DNA of 64,000 nt, taken from Nostoc sp. UHCC 0702 (lineage in GTDB: Bacteria; Cyanobacteriota; Cyanobacteriia; Cyanobacteriales; Nostocaceae). Below, in pieces: positions 35,333 through 44,140 of the stretch (the stretch's first letter is position 1; each line of letters begins with the position of its first letter). The notes under the pieces were generated by a model. The model was not told where the DNA came from, did no database searches, and saw nothing but the letters and a program-made list of their open reading frames with translations. The stretch is taken from NCBI GenBank assembly GCA_017164015.1, contig CP071065.1, positions 5,123,918 to 5,187,917 of the forward strand, given 5' to 3'. Position numbers and translations under genes: made by a program.

Positions 35333-36409
35333 CTATTTTTTCGCTAAAACATCCGAAGGGGTAATTTTTGCATACTCTTCAGGTGTCAAAAATCCGTCTC
35401 TAACATTCACCTTTTTAGGGATAAGTCCTAGACTGTACCATTTGTCTGCAACTTCTTGTTGCTTATTAATAACTTGCTCGGTAATCGGTCGCAAACCATA
35501 TTCATATTTGTCGTGCATAATTTCCAGTGTAGGCGGATCTAGCTGAGTTACTGGAGCAAGCAATTGTGCCATTTCAGTACGATGGTTCTTAGACCAAGTT
35601 TCTGCTTTTTCTAGTTCTTCTAGAAATACTTTAATCACATCAGGGTGTGTCTGATAAAACTGGCGTGACGTTGAGTAAAAGTTGCCAGTATCCCGCAAAT
35701 TATCCCCATCTATCAAAACGCGGCCTGTTTTCTTTTGTTCATTTCTGGTGACAAATGGATCCCAAATGAACCAAGCATCCACTTTACCTTGGCTGAACGC
35801 TACATTTGCATCTGGTGGTGGCAGAAAAACTGATTGCACATCGCTCAGTTTTAGTCCCGCTTTTTCTAATGCTTTAACTAAGAGATAGTGACCAATAGAT
35901 GCTTTTTGAAAAGCAACTTTTTTACCCTTCAAATCGGTAACACTTTTGATAGGGGAGTTAATGGGAACTAAAAGCGAAGTTGCTTTGCCATTGGTAGGTG
36001 TAGTGGCTAGGTATACAAGAGGCGTTCCTGCTGCTTGTGCAAATACAGGAGGTGATTCTGCTGTCGATGCAATGTCGAGTGAACCTGCATTTAAGGCTTC
36101 TAGTTGTTGTGGCCCTGCTGCGAACTCAGGCCACTCTACCTTAAAACCCAGAGGTTCCAATCTTTTTTCTAAAGAGCCTTGTTTTTCTAAAACTGCTAAA
36201 GATGAAAGTTGTTTTGAGCGTACAATACGCACTAGTTGTTTCTCAGTACTACTTGGTGCAGATGCTTGTTGCTGATTATTATTTGATGGTGCATTACAAC
36301 TCCACAAAGTAGTGGATAGCACTAGGCAGTAACCAATTGCAAACAAAAGAGAACGACGGGTAGTTTTAGCGCGTTTCCAGGATTCAAACTTTGTTTTTAA
36401 ACCTTGCAT
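35333..36409 (-). CDS. SsuA/TauA-like sulfonate-binding lipoprotein (2)
   Basis: A 358-residue binding protein, about 55 bases downstream of nothing on its strand and upstream of the dioxygenase gene. The signal sequence has arginines (TTRRSLLFAIGYCL) and the lipobox TLWSC (Cys near residue 38). Core motifs are KRLEPLGFKVEWPEFAAGPQ, LDIASTAESPPVFAQAAG and VKALEKAGL. It is a close paralogue of the protein at 32893, and the pair flank the dioxygenase. A sulfonate ligand is inferred from family and context. Confidence 0.9.
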   Translation of the reverse strand: MQGLKTKFESWKRAKTTRRSLLFAIGYCLVLSTTLWSCNAPSNNNQQQASAPSSTEKQLVRIVRSKQLSSLAVLEKQGSLEKRLEPLGFKVEWPEFAAGPQQLEALNAGSLDIASTAESPPVFAQAAGTPLVYLATTPTNGKATSLLVPINSPIKSVTDLKGKKVAFQKASIGHYLLVKALEKAGLKLSDVQSVFLPPPDANVAFSQGKVDAWFIWDPFVTRNEQKKTGRVLIDGDNLRDTGNFYSTSRQFYQTHPDVIKVFLEELEKAETWSKNHRTEMAQLLAPVTQLDPPTLEIMHDKYEYGLRPITEQVINKQQEVADKWYSLGLIPKKVNVRDGFLTPEEYAKITPSDVLAKK

Positions 36410-36704
36410 AGATTTGATGCATTTGCTTCATGATCAACAATTTTTGTACTTGAACTAATCAAAAGTCTGTTTTGGCTTTTTTAGTAATATCTCTATTTAG
36501 GAAGTAGGGTGGATATGACCCACCCCGTGGCGACTCGATAAACTGAAATATTAATAGTTGAGAGGAGAAAATTTAGGAATTGGAGTGGGAATAAACCCAC
36601 TCCAAGGTCGTGCTAGTGGGAGATTGAAATTTGTGTACTTACTGACATTTCATTGCAAGTATTCTTGACTTATTTCTTGAGCTTTTATACTTTAGCTTTC
36701 TTGC

Positions 36705-37526
36705 CTAGTGCTTCCAAGCGACTAAGATTGAAGCTTTGAGTTCTTCTGTAAAATGTCCAGATGGTTCAACTGCCAGCAAGGCTTCTTTTAAATCTGCTTC
36801 AAATGCTTCAGCTTTATCGCCATAGAAAATTTTGAGAGAGAAAGCTGTAGTGTATAAGTAACCAAGATAGCTATCGACTGTCCAAGATTTTTCAAATGTT
36901 ATTTCATAAACTTCTTGGCGAGCAAAAGCTGAATTGGCAATTACGACTTCATGGGGAGGATCGACCGGCTTACGAGTGCCTTGTCCTCTTTGTCCAGTTC
37001 GTCGTTCCTCACCCAACCATTTTTTGACTACTCCAACAGCAGCTTGTTTCCAGGGTAAAGAACTTACCCAAGGGTTATCACCAGTGTTCAGCAGTGCTAG
37101 TCCACCATCATCATTAAGCAATTCATAAAGGCGTTCAAGCACTACTTCGCGTTCCATCCAATGGAAAGCTCTACCAATAGTGGCTAACTTAAATTTTCCT
37201 AAACTAGAGTCAATAAACTCTGCACCTTGTTCTAACCAAGTAATATTATTTGCTCCTACTGCTACTGCTTGCCGTTGAGCTTCTTTGACCATTTCAGGGT
37301 CAGGATCAATAGCAATAATTTCCTCAAATTGGTTTCGTAAAGGAATGGCAATTAATCCTGGGCCAGTGCCTAAATCAAGGAGTCTTCCTTGACCATTGAG
37401 ATTAAATATTTCAGCTAACTTAGCAAATACAGCAGGTGGATATTTGGTTCTGTATTGGGCGTAAAATTCAGCTGCACCTTCAAATAATGTAGGGTCGTAG
37501 GTAGGAAGTGTTTTTAGTTGGGTCAT
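36705..37526 (-). CDS. SAM-dependent class I methyltransferase
   Basis: A 273-residue protein. The SAM motif I is RLLDLGTGPGLIAIP (residues about 48-62), the acidic end of strand 2 is IAIDPDPEMV, and GRAFHWME is typical of the Methyltransf_11/25 group. Substrate unknown. In a sulfur-scavenging setting it could methylate or detoxify a product, but sequence alone does not show that. It stands alone with hairpin-bearing gaps on both sides. Confidence 0.85.
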   Translation of the reverse strand: MTQLKTLPTYDPTLFEGAAEFYAQYRTKYPPAVFAKLAEIFNLNGQGRLLDLGTGPGLIAIPLRNQFEEIIAIDPDPEMVKEAQRQAVAVGANNITWLEQGAEFIDSSLGKFKLATIGRAFHWMEREVVLERLYELLNDDGGLALLNTGDNPWVSSLPWKQAAVGVVKKWLGEERRTGQRGQGTRKPVDPPHEVVIANSAFARQEVYEITFEKSWTVDSYLGYLYTTAFSLKIFYGDKAEAFEADLKEALLAVEPSGHFTEELKASILVAWKH

Positions 37527-37654
37527 GGGATGATTGATGATTGTTAGCTCAAATTAAAAAAGAGTTATTCAGTTTTTTGGGATTTAGGTAAGTAAGGTAG
37601 GCATTGAATAATGTCCACCTTACGGGATAGTGAGTAGACAGCTTGAAAATTTGG

Positions 37655-37757
37655 GAATTGGGTACTGGGTACTGGGTATTAGGTATTAGGAAGCAAAACT
37701 AATTTAGGAAATTAAATTTCTTCCCAGTCCCTAGTCCCTAGTCCCCAGTCCCTAGTC
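37655..37757. repeat. GGGTACT and CCCTAGT tandem repeats
   Basis: Two arrays in opposite sense (GGGTACTGGGTATTAGG, CCCTAGTCCCCAGT) lie between the flavin enzyme and methyltransferase genes. The same units are found inside trpD. Confidence 0.85.
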
Positions 37758-37758
37758 C

Positions 37759-38940
37759 CTAAGAATATTGAGTCACGACGGGTAACTGATTATTTAACAC
37801 CCAGTCGCCTATGGCTCGTAGTTTGTAGTCCACAGGATCGTGGAGAGTAAAGGTACGCAAATCTCGCCAGTAACGGTCAAACCCATATTTGGTTGCTGTG
37901 GCGCGAGTACCAGTTACTTCAAAAATGCGGTTGGTAATATCTATACCTACACGCGTAGCTAATGTTTTAGCTGCGGAAACTGCGATCGCTACTTCTCCTC
38001 TTTCTTCATGGCTGAGGGCTGAATCTTTTTCCCATGCAGCTTGCACCTTCTGGGCAGCTTGGTCAGCTAGAGCGATCGCAGCCTGAATTTCTACCCAAAA
38101 GTCTCCGTAATTATGCAGTATATATGGGTCTTGAGTAGCACTTTCTACACCAGATGTAATCCAGGGTCGAGTAGTAGTTTGAGTGTACTCACGAGCTGCG
38201 GCGAAGGCTCCTTTAGTAATTCCCAGATAAACATTAGTTTTGGTTAGCTGGGCAATAATGCCAAGAAATGTTGAGAAGGCACTATCAGGTGGATCGGGCG
38301 GCCCTAAAATTTCATCTTTATACACTAGCACATTGTTAAATGTATAACTGCTACTATCGGTGCGGCGTTGTCCGAAATTATCCCAATCTTGATTGGAAGT
38401 TAACCCTTCGCGGTCTTTAGGAATTATAAATAAAAAAGGCAATTCTACCCCATCTTGTAAAGCAGAAAATACCCGCAAATCTGCAAGATAAATTCCTGTA
38501 CCAAAGCTTTTCACACCATTAACACGAAAATTTTCACCTTCTGGGGCAATTTTTAATCTAGTATCAAGTGTATTAATGGCGTTTGCCCAAAATAAATTAT
38601 TTTTAGCAGTTTCTCTATAATATTTTTCCTTTTGACTTGCTGTTCCAGAAACATGACCTAAAGCTGTTAAGTTGAGATGATTACCATATAATTGACCAAT
38701 TGATCCATCAGCTTTTGATAGCTTCCTGACAATTTTTAAAGCATCAATCCAAGTTGCGCCAATCCCACCATATTGCTTAGGGACAATTAATGGTAGCAAG
38801 CCACTTTCACGCAATCGATTAATTTCTTCTTCTGGAACTCCAGCTTCAGCATCTCGTTTAACTGCGGATTCAGCAAGTTCTTTAGATAAAGAAGCTGCTA
38901 TATCTATATAGTCTTTTGGTTTTGTAACATCTAAAACCAT
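37759..38940 (-). CDS. SfnB/DszC-like acyl-CoA dehydrogenase-fold flavin enzyme (1)
   Basis: A 393-residue protein of the acyl-CoA dehydrogenase fold. Motifs include GLLPLIVPKQYGGIGATW near residue 50, NGVKSFGTGIYLAD and an IGITNRIFEVTGTRAT-like helix. It belongs to the subgroup that holds SfnB and the flavin-dependent sulfur monooxygenase DszC, usually involved in sulfur acquisition from sulfones or thiophenes. Such proteins often lack a CoA substrate and use FMNH2. A second, distant member is at 57340. Context with SsuD, TauD and sulfonate-binding proteins supports sulfur scavenging. Confidence 0.85.
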   Translation of the reverse strand: MVLDVTKPKDYIDIAASLSKELAESAVKRDAEAGVPEEEINRLRESGLLPLIVPKQYGGIGATWIDALKIVRKLSKADGSIGQLYGNHLNLTALGHVSGTASQKEKYYRETAKNNLFWANAINTLDTRLKIAPEGENFRVNGVKSFGTGIYLADLRVFSALQDGVELPFLFIIPKDREGLTSNQDWDNFGQRRTDSSSYTFNNVLVYKDEILGPPDPPDSAFSTFLGIIAQLTKTNVYLGITKGAFAAAREYTQTTTRPWITSGVESATQDPYILHNYGDFWVEIQAAIALADQAAQKVQAAWEKDSALSHEERGEVAIAVSAAKTLATRVGIDITNRIFEVTGTRATATKYGFDRYWRDLRTFTLHDPVDYKLRAIGDWVLNNQLPVVTQYS

Positions 38941-39246
38941 AAGTTTAGGGAGTAGGGAGTAGTGTAATATCGAGTTGTATTCAAAGCTAGTAGCTTCAGG
39001 TGCAGGGGTGCAGGGGAGCAGGGGAGCAGGGGAGCAGGGGAGCAGGGGAGCAGAGGGGAAGAAATCTTACTGCGGCTAATCGTAACTTAGTGTAAAAATG
39101 ATTTGTAGTTGAAGAATTGAGTAGGTAGGTAGAGTGGGTATTACCCACCCTACAAATAAACAGAGGAAATGGAACGTTTTTCTAGGTATTGGGGATTGGG
39201 TACTGGGTACTGGGAAAACTCTTACCTAGTCCCCAGTCCCTAGTCC
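38941..39246. repeat. Gap with GGGGAGCA and GGGTACT repeats
   Basis: GGGGAGCAG units (39003-39055), an inverted repeat GTAGAGTGGGT/ACCCACCCTAC (39128-39152) and CCCAGTCCCTAGT units (39187-39262). No gene seen. Confidence 0.75.
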
Positions 39247-40731
39247 CTAATCCCCAGTCCTTAGATATTCATCAGCAGCTTTCTCGACAGCTGTACCTTT
39301 GAAGAAGTCACGGTTGAGGCTGGTGTACAACTCCAATGGATGAATAGATAGGAAATATTGCAGGTCTTCTTCGCTAATAATTTCACGTTCTACCATTGAG
39401 TAGGCGTTAGCAGTAACCGCAGTGATATCAGGCACATCCCAGTGTCCAGCATCAGAACCTAAGAAGGCTTTGACGCGATCGCCAAACGGATTAGCTGCAC
39501 GATTGAAGGCATGAGCTACACGGGTATCATCTGATTCTGTACCGAAGTAAAAGTGCTTCCAGAAGCGATCGCGCACGTCTTCTGGCTTCTCAATTCCTGC
39601 TAGTTCAAATTCATCAAGTTGACCAGGATCTTGGGGAGCAAAATGCTTGCTGTGGAAGCCTAGACCATCGCCGATTTGATCTACACGACCTTGTACTAGT
39701 TCGCCACCATAACGGATATATAGTTCTGCTAAAGCCTCCTTATCCACAAGAGCAGGATTGTTATTTGTCAACAAATGCTCTTTATTACGGGTTTCCCAAT
39801 GCCAAATAATATCAGCATACAAACTAGTACCCCAAGCAGAACCACCTTCTAAAAAGGCAAATCTTAAGGTGGGGAAGCGACGGGTGACACCACCAAAGAA
39901 CAACGATTTACAGAATGCTTCCGCAGCAAAGGCAAAGTGATTAATGTGATTGTACTGAGCATTTGTCACCGATCGCTGAGTCGTCCAACCTTGACTAGAA
40001 GCATGGGTCGTGGGTATAACTTTCAGTTCTACGCACTTCGCCCAGAATGGATCATAATCATACTGGCTATCTAAACCAAAGTTATCAATCCAAACCACTT
40101 CATTAGCTACTTCTGGCCCATACTTTTCAAAAGCGGGAATGGGACGACGAACATAACCGGGGATTTGAATTGCTTTGAGTCCCAAAACATTCACCGCGTA
40201 TTCTAACTCTTCAATCGCCTCTTCAGGAGTGTGCATGGGAATAGCAGCGATTGGTGTTAAGCGGTCAGAATAAGGGCGGAAAATATCAGCGTGGTAAGTA
40301 TTAATTGCCCGACAAACTGGACGGCGCATTTCTTCTCTGCTGATGTTGGGGGCCAGAGTTGCCAAGTTGGGATACAACACAGCAAAATCTGTACCTGATT
40401 CTTGCAAACGCTCGTATAGCAACTTCGGCAAGCTAATGGTAGCTAAATTTAAAGTATTTTTAGTAGGACGACCCCACCAATTAGGGCGATTGCTGCGATA
40501 AGCAAAACGTTCTTCCCAAGTTTGCTTATACCACTTAAAGCGAGAAGATCCTGGTAAATGCTCCTTGAATTTTTCCGCGATCGCAGTTCCACCAATTTGC
40601 TCTAAATAATCTAAAACTGCTGGCTCAAATTCCTGGGTATGCACATCAGTATCAATGATGGGATAACCCAGTTTTTCCCGAATCTGAGCCGACTTGGATT
40701 TTTGCTGCGGTCGTTCTAGTGCGATCGTCAT
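39247..40731 (-). CDS. Amidohydrolase-2 family protein (1)
   Basis: A 494-residue TIM-barrel metal-dependent hydrolase or decarboxylase of the ACMSD-like amidohydrolase-2 group. The first metal motif is IIDTDVHTQEF (residues about 25-35). Further conserved parts are YPNLATLAPNIS, RLTPIAAIPMHTPEEAIEELE, PTTHASSQGW (metal His) and FLGSDAGHWDVPD with the last Asp. It is longer than the usual 300-380 residues. A tandem paralogue lies directly upstream at 40917. Members hydrolyse or decarboxylate aromatic acids; in this island it may process the carbon skeleton of an aromatic or heterocyclic sulfur compound, which is inference. Confidence 0.86.
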   Translation of the reverse strand: MTIALERPQQKSKSAQIREKLGYPIIDTDVHTQEFEPAVLDYLEQIGGTAIAEKFKEHLPGSSRFKWYKQTWEERFAYRSNRPNWWGRPTKNTLNLATISLPKLLYERLQESGTDFAVLYPNLATLAPNISREEMRRPVCRAINTYHADIFRPYSDRLTPIAAIPMHTPEEAIEELEYAVNVLGLKAIQIPGYVRRPIPAFEKYGPEVANEVVWIDNFGLDSQYDYDPFWAKCVELKVIPTTHASSQGWTTQRSVTNAQYNHINHFAFAAEAFCKSLFFGGVTRRFPTLRFAFLEGGSAWGTSLYADIIWHWETRNKEHLLTNNNPALVDKEALAELYIRYGGELVQGRVDQIGDGLGFHSKHFAPQDPGQLDEFELAGIEKPEDVRDRFWKHFYFGTESDDTRVAHAFNRAANPFGDRVKAFLGSDAGHWDVPDITAVTANAYSMVEREIISEEDLQYFLSIHPLELYTSLNRDFFKGTAVEKAADEYLRTGD

Positions 40732-40767
40732 AATAATTTACCCTGTTTATTCAAATAATTTTTGGGC

Positions 40768-40932
40768 ATTGGGAATTGGGAATTGGTAATTGGTAATTGG
40801 TAATTGGTAATTGGTAATTGGTAATTGGTAATGAATTTAGTTATTCTCCCCATCTCCCCATCTCCCTATCTCCCTCATCTCCCTCATCCCCCTCATCTCC
40901 CCCTACTCCCCACTCCCTACTCCCTACTCCCT
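40768..40932. repeat. GGTAATT and CCCCATCT tandem repeats
   Basis: TTGGTAA units (40780-40830) and C-rich 9-mers (40845-40930) fill the gap between the two amidohydrolase genes. Confidence 0.88.
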
Positions 40933-42404
40933 AAAAATTCATCAGCCGCTTTCTCGACAACCGTACCTTTGAAGAAGTCACGGTTGAGGCTGGTGTACAA
41001 CTCTAAGGGATGGATGGAGAGGAAATATTTCAAGTCTTCTTCGGTGATGATGTTGCGTTCTACCATTGAGTAGGCGTTGGCAGTCACCGCTGTGATATCA
41101 GGCACATCCCAGTGACCAGAATCAGAACCCAAAAAGGCTTTGACGCGATCGCCATACGGGTTGGCTTTGCGGTTAAATGCATGAGCTACACGGGTATCAT
41201 CTGATTCCGTACCGAAGTAGAAATGCTTTAAGAAGCGTTCCCGGACATCTCCCGGCCCTTTAACCCCTGCGACTTCAAATTCGTCTAAATTGCCTGGGTT
41301 ATCTGTAGATATTAATTCGTTGCTGCCGTGGAAGCCTAAACCACTACCCAGCTCTTCTACACGATCATGTACGAGTTCGCCACCATAGCGGACAAAGTAC
41401 TCTAACAACTCTTCCCGATTAATATTATCAGGATTGTTATTCTCTAGCAAATGGTCTTTATTGCGAGTATCCCAATGCCAAATTAAATCAGCGTATAAAC
41501 TAGCACCCCAAGCAGAACCACCTTCGAGGAAGGCAAACTTCAACGTGGGGAAGCGGTGAGTTACACCACCAAAGAATAGAGACTTACAGAGTGCTTCCCC
41601 AGCGGCAGCAAAATGACCGATGTGGTTGTATTGATAGTTAGAAATCGAACGTCGATTAATCCATCCCATACCGGATGAATGGGTGGTGGGTACAACTTTT
41701 AGTTCTACACACTTTGACCAGAATGGATCGTAATCATATTTACTATCTAAACCAAAAGTATCAATCCAGATGGCTTCATTTGCGACTTCTTCGCCATACT
41801 TCTCAAAAGCCGGAATTGGACGACGGATATGTCCGGGGATTTGAATAGCTTTTAATCCCAGAACATTCACTGCATATTCCAATTCTTCAATGGCTTCTTG
41901 GGGAGTATGCATAGGGATTGTAGCAATCGGAGTTAAGCGATCGCTATAAGGACGGAAAATTTCCGCATGGTAGGTATTAGCAGCCCGACATACAGCACGC
42001 CGCATTTCTTCATGACCAATGTGCGGCCCCATTGTTGCCAAGTTAGGATACACCACAGCAAAGTCTGTACCTGCTTCTTGCAAGCGTTCGTGTAACAACT
42101 TCGGCAAGCTGATTGTGGCTAAATTTAAGACATCGTTGGTAGGACGAGTCCAGAAGGGAGGACGTGTTGTACGGTAGGTGCGGCGTTCTTCCCAAGATTG
42201 TTGGAACCATTTAGAACGAGAAGAACCAGGTAAATGTTCTTGGAAACGTTCAGCAATGGCAGTACCGGCAACTTGTTCTAAATAATCCAAGAATGCTGGT
42301 TGAAATTCTTGGGTATGCACATCAGTATCAATGATGGGATAACCCAATTTCTCCCGAATTTCAGCAGACTTAGTTTTATGCGGACGTTCTAGTGCGATCG
42401 TCAT
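40917..42404 (-). CDS. Amidohydrolase-2 family protein (2)
   Basis: A 495-residue paralogue of the protein at 39247, sharing most motifs: IIDTDVHTQEF, RLTPIATIPMHTPQEAIEELE, PTTHSSGMGW and FLGSDSGHWDVPD. The two clearly arose by tandem duplication. Differences are concentrated in the segment around residues 330-385. Both retain all putative metal ligands, so both are likely active, perhaps on related substrates. Same-strand order with the SfnB-like gene (37759) and the binding protein (42489) suggests one transcription unit interrupted by repeat blocks. Confidence 0.86.
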   Translation of the reverse strand: MTIALERPHKTKSAEIREKLGYPIIDTDVHTQEFQPAFLDYLEQVAGTAIAERFQEHLPGSSRSKWFQQSWEERRTYRTTRPPFWTRPTNDVLNLATISLPKLLHERLQEAGTDFAVVYPNLATMGPHIGHEEMRRAVCRAANTYHAEIFRPYSDRLTPIATIPMHTPQEAIEELEYAVNVLGLKAIQIPGHIRRPIPAFEKYGEEVANEAIWIDTFGLDSKYDYDPFWSKCVELKVVPTTHSSGMGWINRRSISNYQYNHIGHFAAAGEALCKSLFFGGVTHRFPTLKFAFLEGGSAWGASLYADLIWHWDTRNKDHLLENNNPDNINREELLEYFVRYGGELVHDRVEELGSGLGFHGSNELISTDNPGNLDEFEVAGVKGPGDVRERFLKHFYFGTESDDTRVAHAFNRKANPYGDRVKAFLGSDSGHWDVPDITAVTANAYSMVERNIITEEDLKYFLSIHPLELYTSLNRDFFKGTVVEKAADEFLGSRE

Positions 42405-42488
42405 AATAATTCACCCTAATAATTCCAAAACTTCTTTTCTTCTTTGTGTATTTGTGGATTTTAAACACAAAGACACAAAGGAGTAGAA

Positions 42489-43613
42489 TTAACGTTGTTC
42501 TTTCACTACCCAATCTGTTAATTGAAAGTCTGATTTTGCTAAACCCTGCAATACCAGAAATTTCTTGGTTCCCTCTAAAAGTTTCAAACCTTCGGCTGGA
42601 TATGGTTCTTCTGATACCTGTGTCATTGGGTATGAAGCTTTAACAATCTCAATGGGGTATTTAGTAATCTGGGCGTGGTATTGATAATACTCTTGGGAAT
42701 TAGCTTTTAAATCCTTGGTTGCTTCTGTTAGCACCGCATTTAACTTCTGTGGAAAATCAGGCTGTTTAGCTAAAAATTCCTCAGTTCCTACTACTAATGA
42801 TGTGCCTGACAAACCTTGATGGTCTGCGGATGAATCAATTATTGGGAAACCTTGTGATTTCAGAAAAACTCCCAACTCGCTAGAAGTCGCATAAGCCGCA
42901 ACATCACCACGTTCTAAAGCAGACTTGGCTTCAGTACTCATCAAGTGAACGACTTTTACATCCTTAGCCATTTTAGTCTGATCCAATAGACCCAGTAGGT
43001 ATCGATGCATATAAGATCCTTTTTGGGTTGCTATTTTCTGACCTTTAAGTTCAGCAAGGGTGCGAGGGCCATTCTTTTTCGCCACTAGCCAAGCAGTTGT
43101 ATTATATTGAGTAATCCGAAGTAGTCGAGTATTAATACCCCTAGCTCTGAGAACTATAGCTGGTGTATCGCCCAGAAAACCAACATCTATTTGACCTGCT
43201 ACCAATGACTCATTCAGGTCTGGGCCGTTAGGGAATCGTGCAAAAGTAATATTTTTGAATCCTAATTTTTGCACTTCACTCTCTAAAATGCCCTTTTGTT
43301 TTGCCCAACCAAGCGGCCCTGTGGGTTGGCTAGTACCTACATAACCTACACGTAGGGTAGTAGAACTGTTGTTAGTTGCAGCCACAGGGCTAGCAGTGTT
43401 GGCATTACTAGCATTAGCAGACTTAGTTTCACCTTGGCTACATGCTGTAGTTAATAGCAGCAGAAAGCAAACAACTAAAGTTGATAATTTCGCACCCGAT
43501 ACTTTAGGAGGGTGGGGAATGGGGAATTGGGAACTTGTACTGAGCGACTTGTGCCGAGCGCAGTCGAGGTAAGCCGAAGTATTGGGAATGGATTTAGCTA
43601 TTCTCCCCCTCAT
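42489..43613 (-). CDS. SsuA-like sulfonate-binding lipoprotein (3), repeat-altered N-terminus
   Basis: A 374-residue binding protein of the NMT1/SsuA group. The lipobox LLTTAC follows LSTLVVCFLLL. Core motifs are LRVGYVGTSQPTGPLGWAKQKG, GQIDVGFLGDTPAIV and KGQKIATQKGSYMHRY. Between the nearest ATG (43613) and the signal helix lie about 36 residues read from repeat-like DNA, and further upstream the frame runs through GMRGMREM repeats. No ATG, GTG or TTG is seen between them, so the original start seems lost. Export may be affected. It is more distant from the pair at 32893 and 35333. Confidence 0.82.
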   Translation of the reverse strand: MRGRIAKSIPNTSAYLDCARHKSLSTSSQFPIPHPPKVSGAKLSTLVVCFLLLLTTACSQGETKSANASNANTASPVAATNNSSTTLRVGYVGTSQPTGPLGWAKQKGILESEVQKLGFKNITFARFPNGPDLNESLVAGQIDVGFLGDTPAIVLRARGINTRLLRITQYNTTAWLVAKKNGPRTLAELKGQKIATQKGSYMHRYLLGLLDQTKMAKDVKVVHLMSTEAKSALERGDVAAYATSSELGVFLKSQGFPIIDSSADHQGLSGTSLVVGTEEFLAKQPDFPQKLNAVLTEATKDLKANSQEYYQYHAQITKYPIEIVKASYPMTQVSEEPYPAEGLKLLEGTKKFLVLQGLAKSDFQLTDWVVKEQR

Positions 43614-43780
43614 CCCCCTCATCTCCCTCATCTCCCTCATCCCCCTCATCCCCCTCATCCCCCTCATCCCCCTCATCCCCCTCATCCCCCTCATCCCCCT
43701 CATCCCCCTCATCCCCCTCATCTCCCTCATCCCCCTCATCCCCCCTGCACCCCCGCACCCCTGCACCCCTGCTTTCTTCA
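43595..43780. repeat. CCCCCTCAT tandem repeat array
   Basis: About 16 or more 9-base units (CCTCATCCC), then CCCCTGCAC units, lie between the ferredoxin and the binding-protein gene. The array overlaps the 5' end of the latter's open frame. Confidence 0.92.
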
Positions 43781-43810
43781 ACAACAGCATGTCTATATTT
43801 CTCCGCTGTC

Positions 43811-44140
43811 CTATCTCAACTGCTTCAGAATTACGAAGGTTTGATCCTCTTTGGCTTTTGGTGTCCGTTTAGATCCCCAACCAACGTTTTCGCGGTAACT
43901 TCCTAGTAATCCTTTATCTGCCAATTCTGCCTCGTTGACTGAGGTCTGTAGATCGCTTTCTGGCGCTACATAAAGAGCGTCAACTGGGCAGTACAATTCG
44001 CACATATAACAGGTTTGGCAATCACTTTGTCGGGCGATCGCTGGCGGTGCATCTGGTACGCTGTCAAATACGTTGGTTGGGCAAACGTTGACGCAGATAT
44101 TACACTTGATACACCGCGATTCGCTGACCAACTCTATCAC
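43811..44140 (-). CDS. Two-cluster 4Fe-4S ferredoxin, AprB-like
   Basis: A 109-residue protein. Two cysteine motifs, CIKCNICVNVCP (near residue 10) and CQTCYMCELYCP (near 42), bind two [4Fe-4S] clusters. The remainder resembles the small subunit of adenylylsulfate reductase (AprB) more than a plain ferredoxin, as it extends after the clusters. It starts with GTG 44140, overlapping the flavoprotein stop by four bases (GTGA), so it is translationally coupled and surely the partner of that flavoprotein. AGGAG 7 bases upstream comes from the end of the flavoprotein gene. Confidence 0.9.
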   Translation of the reverse strand: MIELVSESRCIKCNICVNVCPTNVFDSVPDAPPAIARQSDCQTCYMCELYCPVDALYVAPESDLQTSVNEAELADKGLLGSYRENVGWGSKRTPKAKEDQTFVILKQLR

